Of a stretch of DNA of 64,000 nucleotides, positions 11,651 through 21,610 are shown one piece after another. The position numbers were made by a program, and so were the translations under genes. Source of the stretch: Odiellus spinosus (Eukaryota > Arthropoda > Arachnida > Opiliones > Phalangiidae); the NCBI GenBank assembly GCA_963920705.1, contig OY987230.1, positions 11,681,320 through 11,745,319 on the forward strand, written 5' to 3'. The notes beneath the pieces were generated by a model. It did no database searches and was not told the origin of the DNA. It worked only from the letters and a program-made list of their open reading frames with translations. Within the stretch, counting starts at the first letter, position 1, and each line of letters begins with the position of its first letter.

Positions 11651-12202
11651 AGTGCATGGTCATAGAACAGAATTAGATTTTAAATAAATTCGAAAATTCC
11701 ATTTATAATTATAATTTTAATTAATTTTCAAACTAGCGAAGCTGTGGCACAGTATTACACAATATTAAATCCCGTAGGAAGTACGTTTTTCGCGAATAGT
11801 TACTCTTGCACCAAAGAACAAAAATAGACTAATTACAAAATTTTATCTTAATCTGAGATTATATTCTTTTCACTGAATAATTTTCGTGTCGAAATTCAAT
11901 AAGAAAACATATTGAAATAAGTGTAATATTATCGCCAAGAGGCTTCGGTTTTCTCGAAGATTAATTTTAACTGTATCATAAACCCAAAACCGTAAAAATA
12001 TATATACAAATAATTTAATAGTCCTGCACTAATATCCAGGTGTGATGGGTAAATTTTAGTACCTGTTTATTATTCAATGTTTGGGTTCTCTCCGCTACAA
12101 AAACATTTCATATTCACTATATAGCGTCACTTTTTTTTAACGATCCCCTGGGTTTATTACGTGGCAGAGCGCGTCATAATAGTAGTGACTCACGGTATAT
12201 TT

Positions 12203-12218
12203 TGGGTCACGTGACCCA
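12203..12218. promoter_or_regulatory. 16-bp palindrome with a CACGTG E-box
   Basis: TGGGTCACGTGACCCA is a perfect 16-bp palindrome. Its centre GTCACGTGAC is the preferred site of bHLH-zip factors of the USF/MITF/TFEB type. A second inverted pair, CCCCTGGGT near 12145 and ACCCAGGGAT ending near 12223, surrounds it. Binding is inferred from the motif alone. Confidence 0.4.
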
Positions 12219-12569
12219 GGGATGAGTGTAAGTTAGTGTACGAACTTAGCGCATCGTTTAGAGCCTGTACGCCTGAATTCATTCTCACCTGCTCTGTGAT
12301 ATAAACTTCTTTCTTTTTTCACGAATGAATCAACTCTTTGAATTAAAACACACATTGGCGTGTGGATGAAATTGAAACACGAAGACAGCTGCGATGATGT
12401 GATTATGACTATACCACTGAATTTTAAATAAGTTACACCCGGTGTGTTTTTCTTTCTCTTTAAATGTATAGGGTATCGTTATAGACATTTAATTTTACAT
12501 ATCTATCATGCCCAAAGGCTGTAATCAGTTACTTAATCAAGTAATCGGTGTACAAATTTGTTTTTTACA

Positions 12570-12587
12570 CCCCTCTGAGAAGAGGGG
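12570..12587 (+). other. Perfect 7-bp hairpin with a GAGA loop
   Basis: CCCCTCT, loop GAGA, then AGAGGGG form an uninterrupted GC-rich stem in AT-rich DNA, followed by GGCGCTGG. I know of no RNA family that matches, and it may be chance. Confidence 0.35.
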
Positions 12588-14456
12588 GGCGCTGGCATTC
12601 TTGAATTCGCTGTTTAGGTCAACTTTGACCAAGTATTGAGTTCAAACTCTTGTGAACAGTTGACTTTAGCTTTGGTAATGCAAAGAGTTCAAACATTTTG
12701 TACACCCGAATTCAAACGCGTCTCGGAAATAATCTTTTGTAACTTTCTTGTCCTTCGAGATAATATTTTCAAGTTTTACGTAGATAGTCCTCATAATGTT
12801 GTCGTGCATGGTGTCGCCTCGTAGATTACATCCTACAAATTATTGGATATTTGAACTATTTTTTTTTTTAACTGTTCAATAATTTAGAAAACATTTTGAA
12901 GTTTCCTTAGTCATTGCTAGATTTTTTCTAATTTTGCTCAACAAAATAAGTAACAAAATTAAGGTTAAACTATAGTATTCGGGAAGAAAACATGTGAAAT
13001 CTTCTTCCAACGAGGTTTTAATTTTTTTTTAACCATGTGGTTGCGTAAAAAATTGAAATAAGTTTATTTAAAGAAACTAATTTACCCTTTTCATTTTAAA
13101 AGTACAGTCGAAATGGAGTGTGTGAGTATAGTTAATAGAATACTCTAGTTTTGGCATCTGGAATATTTTCTTTGCTAAGAATTTTTCGATTCAAATCAAT
13201 CAGTTTTTATGGTTGAGCAACTACAAAAATTCATTTTCAACTATACCTTATATAGAGACAAATTGCACCGTATTTCACCCCTATTATCTCTTCACTATTC
13301 GAAATATTTGTTAATTTTTCGTACAGAGCATCAGACTTTCATTTTGTTATTTTCGACCTATGCGTCTATATTAACGATAAGATAATTTATATATCTAGGA
13401 TAATTTTGGTAAAGAATATGTTGCAATTATCGCGTCACCGAGTTTCGCTTGGCGGCGTAATTCTTAGATCTCGGGAAAAATTACCTTAACTAACAATGTA
13501 CAAGATGTAATATTAAAACGAATATTTTAACTTTGGGCGAATAACAAAAACATACGGGCCTCTTCCTCCATTTAAATAATCCTGATCTTAAGACAAGGGG
13601 CCGAAGGGGGGAACCCTATATAATCTCACTTTATTCCATATCCCGAAAATGTATAGAATCAATCTAAACAAAGGCTTTTCTTTAACGTTATACTCGGTCT
13701 CTCGAGTGGGTACTGCGCATGCTACAAGATTTTCTCTCTTTTCTTTAAGGGGCCCCCAAAGCTTCGGTATTATTTTCTTTTTTTCTTTTCCGACTGCGAA
13801 TCCTATTTTTGGATCAAACGTTCTCCTATATATGTTTACGGTTTTTAAGGAGATATCCTTATCCGCCGCTCGAGCGCCCAGCTGAAACCAAACCCACATA
13901 CTAACCATGACAATTGACGTAATGAAACGAAGGCGGCAATCCCTATATCCGCTTCACTTTCACGTTAATCCGTCATCCCCGTTTTACTTTTTTTTACGTA
14001 AAGTCCACACGCGAGTTAAACAATATTTTAAAGGTTAATCCGAAATTTTTGAATAAATACGTAAAAAAATAGTGGAATATTTTTAACACGTCACCAATTA
14101 ATTTCGGAAACTTTACTACTAGTAAATTGATAAATTATGAAATTTTTATGAATTTATTTGACAAATCGTTTCAAACCTAGTGAGGCTATTTGACGATTAC
14201 ATTTAAATCAAATCTTAATTGTAGAAATCGAGGAGTAGGACAAGTAATGGCAAATCTTCGACTCCTTACTAGAAATTAAATCAAGCACTAAAATTAACTT
14301 AAATTCGTAAAAATTCATCTTGTTGATTCTAGAAATTATTTAAAAAAATGTTTTGAAGCTACTATTTTTGATTTAAGCTTACAATTGGACTTTTGAAAGA
14401 TGAATCCATCCCTTGGTCTTGGATTTACCCGTTACTAGGGGCAACGGATAAACGGG

Positions 14457-14506
14457 GCACGTGCTTAGCACACGCCAAAGAGGAAGCGACGATTTAGGCG
14501 GGAAAA
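14457..14506. promoter_or_regulatory. E-box plus E2F-like motif, promoter-like
   Basis: GCACGTGC (14457-14464) and GGCGGGAAAA (14497-14506, an E2F-like word) lie 32 bp apart in a short CpG-richer patch. No TATA box or coding frame could be tied to them, so the reading as a promoter or enhancer is weak. Confidence 0.2.
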
Positions 14507-15117
14507 GACTCGGGGGCGCTATAATCTCCTACCAGAATCTCCTGTCTCTGTATGAAGAGAGAAGTAGGAACGAACCATCGTTGAAACCCATTGATTATTG
14601 TTGTACGCCCAAAAAATAGCGTTTCATTCTGAAATTAATTAGTTTTGTATAAGTCTTATTACTCGTCTTCAACCACTTTCGCTTAGATTTATACAGCTCT
14701 ATCTCACTCTTGTCTGAATTTTAGGATTGGGCCTAATTTCCTACTCCGAAAACCCATTACCTTAATTTTACTCAGGGGGTGTATGGCTCTTTTACCTAAT
14801 CTATTAAGAGTAGCGTCTTATAATAATTAACTAGAGTATAATTAAACTTCCGAATGTTCATTAAGAGATGATTACGGAGACTACTTTTCTCTTTACGAGT
14901 TTTAACATGGTGTGTTATTGCGCTTAATTTATTTTTACTTTGAAAACTACTTTGATATGGAAGAATTTAAATATTTGAGAATTTAATTATGAAAATCGAA
15001 ACATTTCAACCAATATAGATATCTTATTTTATTCAATCATAATATTACTGTATATTGTCCAAAATTTTTTTATTGGTATAGTCTCATTGAGGGAGATTCA
15101 TGTTTTGGTTATTCTTA

Positions 15118-15290
15118 AGCTACGTTCACTCTAGCGTGTCCCAATCAATAAAATCAATTTAATCAAGCCGATATTTAAATCGATGAGAATCGTTTTAAGC
15201 GCCATATGTTCGCATATCATCGTTATAAATCGATTTAATGTAGTTTGATCTGTCGGTGGTTGAAGCCGAAACGATTTGAAACTGGTTCAA
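15118..15290 (+). mobile_element. Family A MITE, truncated on the right
   Basis: The left terminus AGCTACGTTCACTCTAG follows TA at 15116-15117. Homology to the 8109 copy continues through GTTATAAATCGATTTAAT, GGTTGAAGCCGAAA and GAAACTGGTTC, then stops near 15288. The right end is missing. A complete copy lies only 170 bp downstream in the same orientation. Confidence 0.82.
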
Positions 15291-15461
15291 AAAATGTAAC
15301 TCAACATACGGTTTACGTGTTTTTAAAAACGTTAAAATAAAATTGCAAAATATATAAATTTATTTTTTCTCTTGATGACGTAGAATGCGGGAAAATTTAT
15401 AAATTAAAGGCAGAACTTTCTTGGATTAAATATTAAAGCAAATCGTGATCAAGTACTATAT

Positions 15462-15719
15462 AGCTACGGTCACACTAGCATTTCTTAATCGATTTGAAAC
15501 AGTAAAATCGAACCCATATTCAAATCGCCAGGAATCGTTTAAAGCTTCATTTTCTCTATAAATATATTTATTGTAGCTTCATCTATCGGTTGTAGAAACC
15601 GAATCTGGTTCCCGAAACAGTTTCGAGAAATCGAATCATATCGATAGAGAAAAGACAGCTTCCTGTTAAACGTTTTGAAAAGGTTTAAATCGATTCCAAT
15701 GTCTAGTATGAACGCAGCT
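15462..15719 (+). mobile_element. Family A MITE, full-length
   Basis: It begins AGCTACGGTCACACTAG and ends CTAGTATGAACGCAGCT, a better-matched terminal pair than at 8109. TA follows on the right, and TAT precedes on the left. Internal blocks match the 8109 copy in order, including TTGTAGCTTCATCTATCGGT and a shortened CCCGAAACAGTTTCGAG segment. Confidence 0.88.
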
Positions 15720-16747
15720 TATTTTAAGCAAGTTGGCGAACGAGAGACGTATACCATTCTAAAATCCATAGATCCCCGTCTTCTACGAATCGATCCGTTC
15801 AATAATTACCTAATTTAAGGTTACGCTGTGGTACATAAACACCCATTCCTCTCTCCTTATTACAGTTCTTATTATCGTTTTCCATAATACTGCCAAGTTA
15901 CGTACGTTGGTAAGGAGGAGATTTAGTGGATAAGGGTGTCATACATCCGAACGGATGCTTAAGAATTCTGCGCGTTTTTTTGTTTCGTCTATACATACAC
16001 AGCCGAATTTTTCTGCCTTTCTAGGTTTCCAATATAGGCAATAGTATTTTCTCCCCACAGGCTACACTGTGCCACTAATAAATGTATTTTTTGTTACGTG
16101 GTTTCCTCGACGAAAGAAAAAAAGGTTTTTATTCACCCACACTTCCCTGGTGTTTTTGGCAGTTTTATGGAAACAGGGGCGAATATCAGTCAAAATCAGT
16201 TTTGTTTGCAATTCGTGGGAACTCAGGGTTACTAAGGGACCCGAATTTGAAACACTGAATTTTCGAATGGTTTCTAACTTGCAAAAGAAAATAATGTACT
16301 ACTGGTACACTAAAATATCTCCTCGCTCTTACCGTTTTCGAATTTTCATAGACAAATGGCATCCAATGTTATTATTTTAATAAAAGTTATAGGCTGTTCG
16401 TGATGCCATGAATTTTAAAGGAATGGTTTAAACCTATTAGATGAAAGAAACTGGCTATTACTCGTCAGTAATTACAGTTACTGAAATTACTCTTACCTAG
16501 GTTAATACACAATTACCTTTGATGGATGGCGACCACAGCTGTTCGAAACTGTGTTTTCCTTCACTTAAAGATAATTTAATTTACGAAACTAAATTTAACT
16601 TAAACGCTTGATAAACCTAGTAAAAAAGATTTAAATTCGCGCATTGGAAATTATAAAACTTCGCGGTTATGTATTCGTGTTCAAGGATAGATTGCGTGAA
16701 CTACTTTTCCCAATGAAGTTTAACATGTGCATCAGTTTGCTTCAGCT

Positions 16748-16856
16748 TTTCTCGATTTATAAGGATAGTGTGTGAACGCATGACGCTTAAAACGATCCCC
16801 GGCGATTTGAATATCGTTTTGATTTTACTGTTTCAAATGCTAGTGTGACCGTAGCT
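16748..16856 (-). mobile_element. Family A MITE, left-half fragment, inverted
   Basis: The reverse complement begins AGCTACGGTCACACTAG at 16856. It continues through CATTTGAAACAGTAAAATC, CGATATTCAAATCGCC and GTTTTAAGCG to ATAAATCGA near 16750. The GAAACAGTAAAATC segment is shared only with the 15462 copy, so those two form a subgroup. The right half is absent. Confidence 0.82.
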
Positions 16857-18181
16857 TTTGTTTTATTCGGAATTAGTTTGAAATTTTTGTTTTGTGTACA
16901 ATTCTGTACACTGCAAGCTTTTCTACATCTAAGATGTTGGTTAACCGGATTGGAAAGAAAGTTTGTAGACCACAATTACCATCTTACATGAATAAATGTA
17001 TCTATCTCAACCATTTCACCGTCCTAACTTTATAAATTGTTATTTTACGAGCCTCTTTTTGGATTTTATTCGATTGTTTTGGGAGTGGAGATTCCTTTTC
17101 AGTTTTTCCAAGTCTATCGTAAATCAAAGCCTTTTTCTGTTATATACCTGCACTTGACACGCGAGCTTTACATTCTATTTTTACTATTTACACCCACAAG
17201 TATGCATATACCGTCTATGGAGTGGAAATTTTATTGAATCTTTGTCCGATAAATTTTATTTTGGGCACACCTCCCGTAACAAAGGAATGGGTGTAGGCTG
17301 TTATATTGTCCGTGGTTTGAAACATTTAACTTGAAAACACGTTTCAGGTCATTTTTAAAATGAAATACTTGTTTTCCTACTTCAGTGTTAACCACTTTCA
17401 TAAAGCTGACAAAGACCTTTTCATGTGGGCTTGGCCATCTTGTAGTCCCTCAAAATGTTTATATTTTTACTCTCTAAAATCTATCTCTCTTTGGAACACT
17501 CTAGTGTTGGTCAATAGTACCAAAACCATTCTAGTTTTGGTCATAGTACCAAAATATTATTAGTTTTATGGAAATTTTAATTTCAAAACAATTTTCACTT
17601 TATTTTTGCATAGTTTTGTAGTTCGAATACCATTTGCACCATCTTTTTCACTATATCTTTAACTTTCTCCCACAGTTTATTTTTGACTTAATAACTCAGA
17701 GAGCCAAGACGTAGGTATTAATTTTGTGTGGGAATTTGGTAATATTGACAAGATATTTAAACTAGAATATCCACCGATATTTGGGCACGATAAGTGTGCC
17801 AGGCTTCAACAAGTACTATGCTTTTTTCTAAGCGCGTATAGTCCAACAAATTAGAGACCTTCAAAAACCCTAAAATCGCCCCAGACTTTTGCGCACCAAA
17901 TAAAACAGCCTTGAAAAAGGGGTCCTCCTACACAATTTTTTTTACCCAAACACTGTGTGGCGAATTTTAAAAGAGTCGAGTTAAAAACTAGCGTGGTGCG
18001 TTTTCGCCCAATTTCATTTTTGACAAGGCATCAATCGAAGGGGCCCCAGTCTACTTGTTTTGAAATCAAAGTGAAAATCAAATTGAATTTTTAGGTTTAC
18101 AAATATTATTTCAATCTTTTCGCTGTGTGAGCGAAAAAATGAAAAAATCAAGGAAAAATACACCGCAAAATAGTTTAGTTG
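16857..18181. other. Spacer, no gene seen
   Basis: No supported gene. A short imperfect duplication of CTAGTKTTGGTCAWAGTACC is present at about 17500-17555. The frames at 17037, 17360 and 18127 are 66-69 codons and unrecognised. Confidence 0.5.
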
Positions 18182-18596
18182 AAGGGAGAATGCAACCTAA
18201 CAACAAATGTTTTTTATCGATTCCTTATCGTTTAAATATTCCTAATCCATACCCAACAGTAAAAAAATTACAAATATTAAACAGAAATAATTTTAAAACT
18301 TGCCTTCAAATAGGCTTAGCTGGATTCATGGACTAGCGACCAATGACATTGATTATGGAGATCTTACATTCCCCATATAAAAGCCATCGATCAATTTGAT
18401 TGGTCGCTAGTCCTTATATGGGGCAGTTCAGGATATCTCCAGGATTCCAGCTAAGCCTATTTTGATGGTAAGTTTTAAATTTATTTCTAGTTTAATATTT
18501 ATTGTATTTGTAAATTTTTTACTGATGGACTAGGCCTATTTCAACGATGATTAATCGATAAAAAAACCACTTGTTGTTGATTTGCATTCTCCCTTT
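18182..18596 (+). mobile_element. Family B foldback MITE, complete copy
   Basis: The element runs from AAGGGAGAATGCAACC to GCATTCTCCCTTT, inverted termini. Further inside, ATCGATTCCTTATCG pairs imperfectly with its complement, AATAGGCTTAGCTGGATTC pairs with the block ending near 18462, and the exact 14-mer GACTAGCGACCAAT (18331-18344) pairs with ATTGGTCGCTAGTC (18399-18412). The element can therefore fold over most of its 415 bp. It has no coding capacity. The flanks are TTGA and TTAA-like, so a TTAA target is possible but not shown. Confidence 0.92.
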
Positions 18597-21246
18597 AACA
18601 AACGAAAAAACAAATGAATATTCCTAGAAGGAATGCTTAGTTGTGTAATTAGAGTCCGCCAAACTTCCCTGTAATATTGGCTTTTCTCTTCTATGGGTCT
18701 GCTTTCCTGGGTAAGCCTGAAGGAAATCCAAAAAAGTAGTTGGTGATGATTTTCTACGTATTTCTAATCAACTAGAAAAAGAAAAAGAAAAGCAATTAAG
18801 CTAGAGATCAAATAACTTACTATGAAAATAGGCTTAACTATAATCCATGGAGAGTTTGATAAATATAAACTATGCACTGCTTATAATTAGATTAGAGGTG
18901 AATTTTACTTCTCCTGCTTCCCAAAACGGCTAATTCATTTATTTTAGGTTGTTATTTTCCTTTAAGTTAGAGAAAAAATATTCAGTCCGAGAAAATTGAA
19001 ATAACTTTATAGAACTCTGAAATAATTGATATATAGATAAAAAGCCGCAACCGTGTGTACTTGTCAATATTATTGAAACATAATGTAATCCAATTTTGAT
19101 TTACGAGCTCGAAATTATGGGTTGGAAAAGTAATCGAATAATAATTTAATTTCGAGGAGGAGATGGGTAATCATTTTTTGGAGTTGTAGTCGCTGTAAGG
19201 AACAAGCCCCTTTTTATCTCTGCCCTATAATAGATTTCGTTGTAGACTAGTTATCATCAAAGCAGGCGGCGGGAGAAAGAAGATTCATGGAATGTTTCTA
19301 AAACACAGACCAGAGAATTAGATTTAAAGAGAAAGTGAAACTGAATGTTTTTTATATTATTTATTTTTAATGGAATTAATTTGACCCTCTAGAAAATATT
19401 GATGAGATTACTGACGTATCATCTTCCCTTTAAACAGCTTTCTCCGGCGAACCTACTCTACCATATGTTCCAAAAGAAATTAGTCGAGCGGGTCAAAGAA
19501 ATTCATTTCAACTGAGGTTTTTTTTTTCTTTCTTTATTTCGTTCTCCGCCTCTTTGAGTTTTGTTTCAATGTATATGTTTAATCAATCTTGGGAGTAGCG
19601 TTAATTACTTTTGGATAATCTGTTTTTCTACAGGAATTTGAAACCCTTTTAAGGCTGTAATTGAGTATAAGAATTTCCCAAATTCCCACGCATGTCCTCT
19701 AGAATAAATGTAATGGAGATGCAGGGAACGATTTTAAATCTCCTATGAAGTTCTAGATTGCTGCAATTTTATTAACTGTAATTTATCGACCCAAAGTGTA
19801 GCGAATATGCTTCCATTGAATCCATTCACAGGGCTAATTGCCAGAATGAGAATAGCTGATACGGGGTCGTGGAATGATACGCAATATCAAAACCTTATTG
19901 CATTACGCAGCGTGGGGGCAAGATTATTCTAAACTATTAATCAAGTCCTTGATATAAATTCATCGAAATGTTTTAAACCCAAAATAGTAAAATGAAATCC
20001 GGTGAAATCCTTAAAGTAGACACGCAACCTGATTCGATTCGGACCTTGTAAAATTGATCTCGCGCCAATTTAAACTTCACAAAAAGAAAAAAAAGTTTAT
20101 CCATGTTTATACGCGTATTGTGGTCTGTTTTTGGTTGAAAGTAAATGATTAACACCACTTAATTTTAATTTTCTCCCCGTTCCCCATACATCAAGCTTAT
20201 TACCCTTTTCAGTTTAAATCCCAAAACCAGTTCCGTGAAATGATCATAGTAAAAACCACTGTCATCTCCCTCAAGTTCAAATCTTCTTGAAGCTAGCGGT
20301 TTCCCTAATTACCCAACATTGCTTCTAGTTTGGTTAACAAAATATAGAGATCTATTTTATTTAATAAAACCCGTATAATCCCTATATTAGGGGTATAACA
20401 TTGTCTCAAAAAATGAAGTAATGGAAGAGTAATCTTTCCAGTCTTTTCTCCGATAGAATAAATTTGGTAAACCACGCTTTTTCTTTCGTTACTTCAATTT
20501 TCTCGGACATGAAAATTGTACATCTATACTAGAAGTAGGCCTATATGGCCACTAGAGCGGACTTTTGCCCGGGGTGCCCTCTTGAATGTCTCGGTGAGCC
20601 CGTGTTCTTGATGGATGTGATGGGGAGCTCCGAGAGACGTCTAGCGGAAGAATCTTTAACTCCCCGCTTCACTCACGGGTCCTGTTTTTGCTAGTTCCTC
20701 ATCTACCCTACCCTTATGTTACATCATAGCGTATATGGGACGAAAAAAATCGTCATTTTTTTACCCTATCTATGTTCGCGTTCGAGAGGAGTTAGTAACG
20801 ACTATTTTTTTCATATATGGCGTAATTTTGTATATCAATACGCCGTATCTTTTCCCACACTTCCAACTCCTCGTTAAAATACGTAAGGAATGCTTTAAAA
20901 CACGAGGGGTTCCCCATTTTATAACGGTTTCATAGGCTCCTTTCTTTCGAGTTGATTTGAACGACTTGGGATTTTTTTTTCTTCTTTAGCTTCAATCTCC
21001 TCTCTCTCATACATATATGTCCTACGGAATATTGGCTAGTTTTTACAGGGTTTTTATTTCCGCACGATGTACTGGAAGTATTTTTTCTCTCGTGGATCTA
21101 TTGCTATATAGCCTTTGGGGAAGTTTTCAACTTCAAACTTTGTAACTGGTATTTTGAAGTGCATTTAAAAGTGACATTACAGTCGAATGTGTGCCAATAT
21201 GGACATAGCAATGGTTGTTGTAATTTTCGTTTATTGGATATCAGCT
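18597..21246. other. Spacer with one GC-rich patch
   Basis: No firm gene. The patch at 20545-20700 stands out by composition and is given its own entry. Minus-strand frame 19973-20158 (61 codons) and plus-strand frame 20735-20935 (66 codons) look like chance. Confidence 0.5.
20545..20694 (+). CDS. Weak candidate: 49-codon frame in GC-rich patch
   Basis: An ATG in a fair context (TATATGGCC) opens a 49-residue frame ending in TAG. The product begins MATRADFCPGCPLECLGEP and is cysteine-rich (CPGCPLEC near residue 8, CFC at the end), with a charged stretch SSERRLAEES. The patch is clearly richer in GC than its surroundings, and none of the minus-strand frames is open across it. The family is not recognised. 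The frame is short enough to be chance in GC-rich DNA, so this is a lead only. It could equally be part of a CpG-rich regulatory patch. Confidence 0.15.
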   Translation: MATRADFCPGCPLECLGEPVFLMDVMGSSERRLAEESLTPRFTHGSCFC

Positions 21247-21370
21247 GTTAATTACTAAAATAGGAAGGTTAACCACCGTAAGAGACTTGACTGTTTTTCA
21301 AGTTGTGGGGTTTGTATATTGCTATATCTTAACCGAATCACCATTACAGCCAGTGTTGATACAAACCTGG
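21247..21370 (+). repeat. Diverged single copy of the 4.3-kb tandem unit
   Basis: It shares the order TTAATT..CTARTG/GTAAG, CTGTTTTTCAA, TTGTGGGG, ATTGCT, CTTAACC, AATCA and GTTGATACAAACCTG with the last unit at 4560-4677. This shows the 4.3-kb array belongs to a dispersed family. Confidence 0.65.
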
Positions 21371-21610
21371 AATACTCAGAAATGTCAGGGAATCAGAATG
21401 TTTGCGGAAAATCAGGGAAATATCTGGGAAACTCTTAGAAACTTGGCATAAATTCTGAAGAGAAATCGGGGAAATTTGACGAAGTGCGAGCACTTGACGC
21501 TATATATCGTTGTGATCTCAATTAGCTAAAACTAAATCAGTTGGCGCACCTGGAAAAATCAGGGAAAATTCGCTGGAGAGAAATTGGGTTTTCAATTTTA
21601 TCTGAAGCAT
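21356..21610. repeat. Family E dispersed repeat (ACAAACCTGG / CAGGGAAA)
   Basis: The stretch starts TACAAACCTGG and carries repeated TCAGGGAA/ATCAGGGAAA words, then GGCGCACCTGGAAAAATCAG and AAATTGGGTTTTCAATTTTA. The same words recur in the same order at 56141-56360: TACAAACCTGGGAAAC, GATGCACCTGGAGAAGATCAG, AAATTGGCTTTCCAAAGG. It is non-coding and old, and its boundaries are uncertain. The overlapping frame at 21541-21813 is not treated as a gene. Confidence 0.65.

Larger units (their letters stand above)
11651..15117. other. Spacer with scattered regulatory-like motifs
   Basis: No gene is supported. Overlapping frames on both strands at 13588-13908 (106 codons, minus) and 13649-13885 (78 codons, plus) lie in a CpG- and pyrimidine-rich patch and resemble no family. 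The E-box palindrome at 12203, the hairpin at 12570 and the motif pair near 14457-14506 are listed separately. Confidence 0.5.

Noticed and set aside
13588-13908. 106-codon minus-strand frame
   Set aside because: Overlaps a plus-strand frame in a CpG- and pyrimidine-rich patch. No family resemblance and no splice or promoter support.
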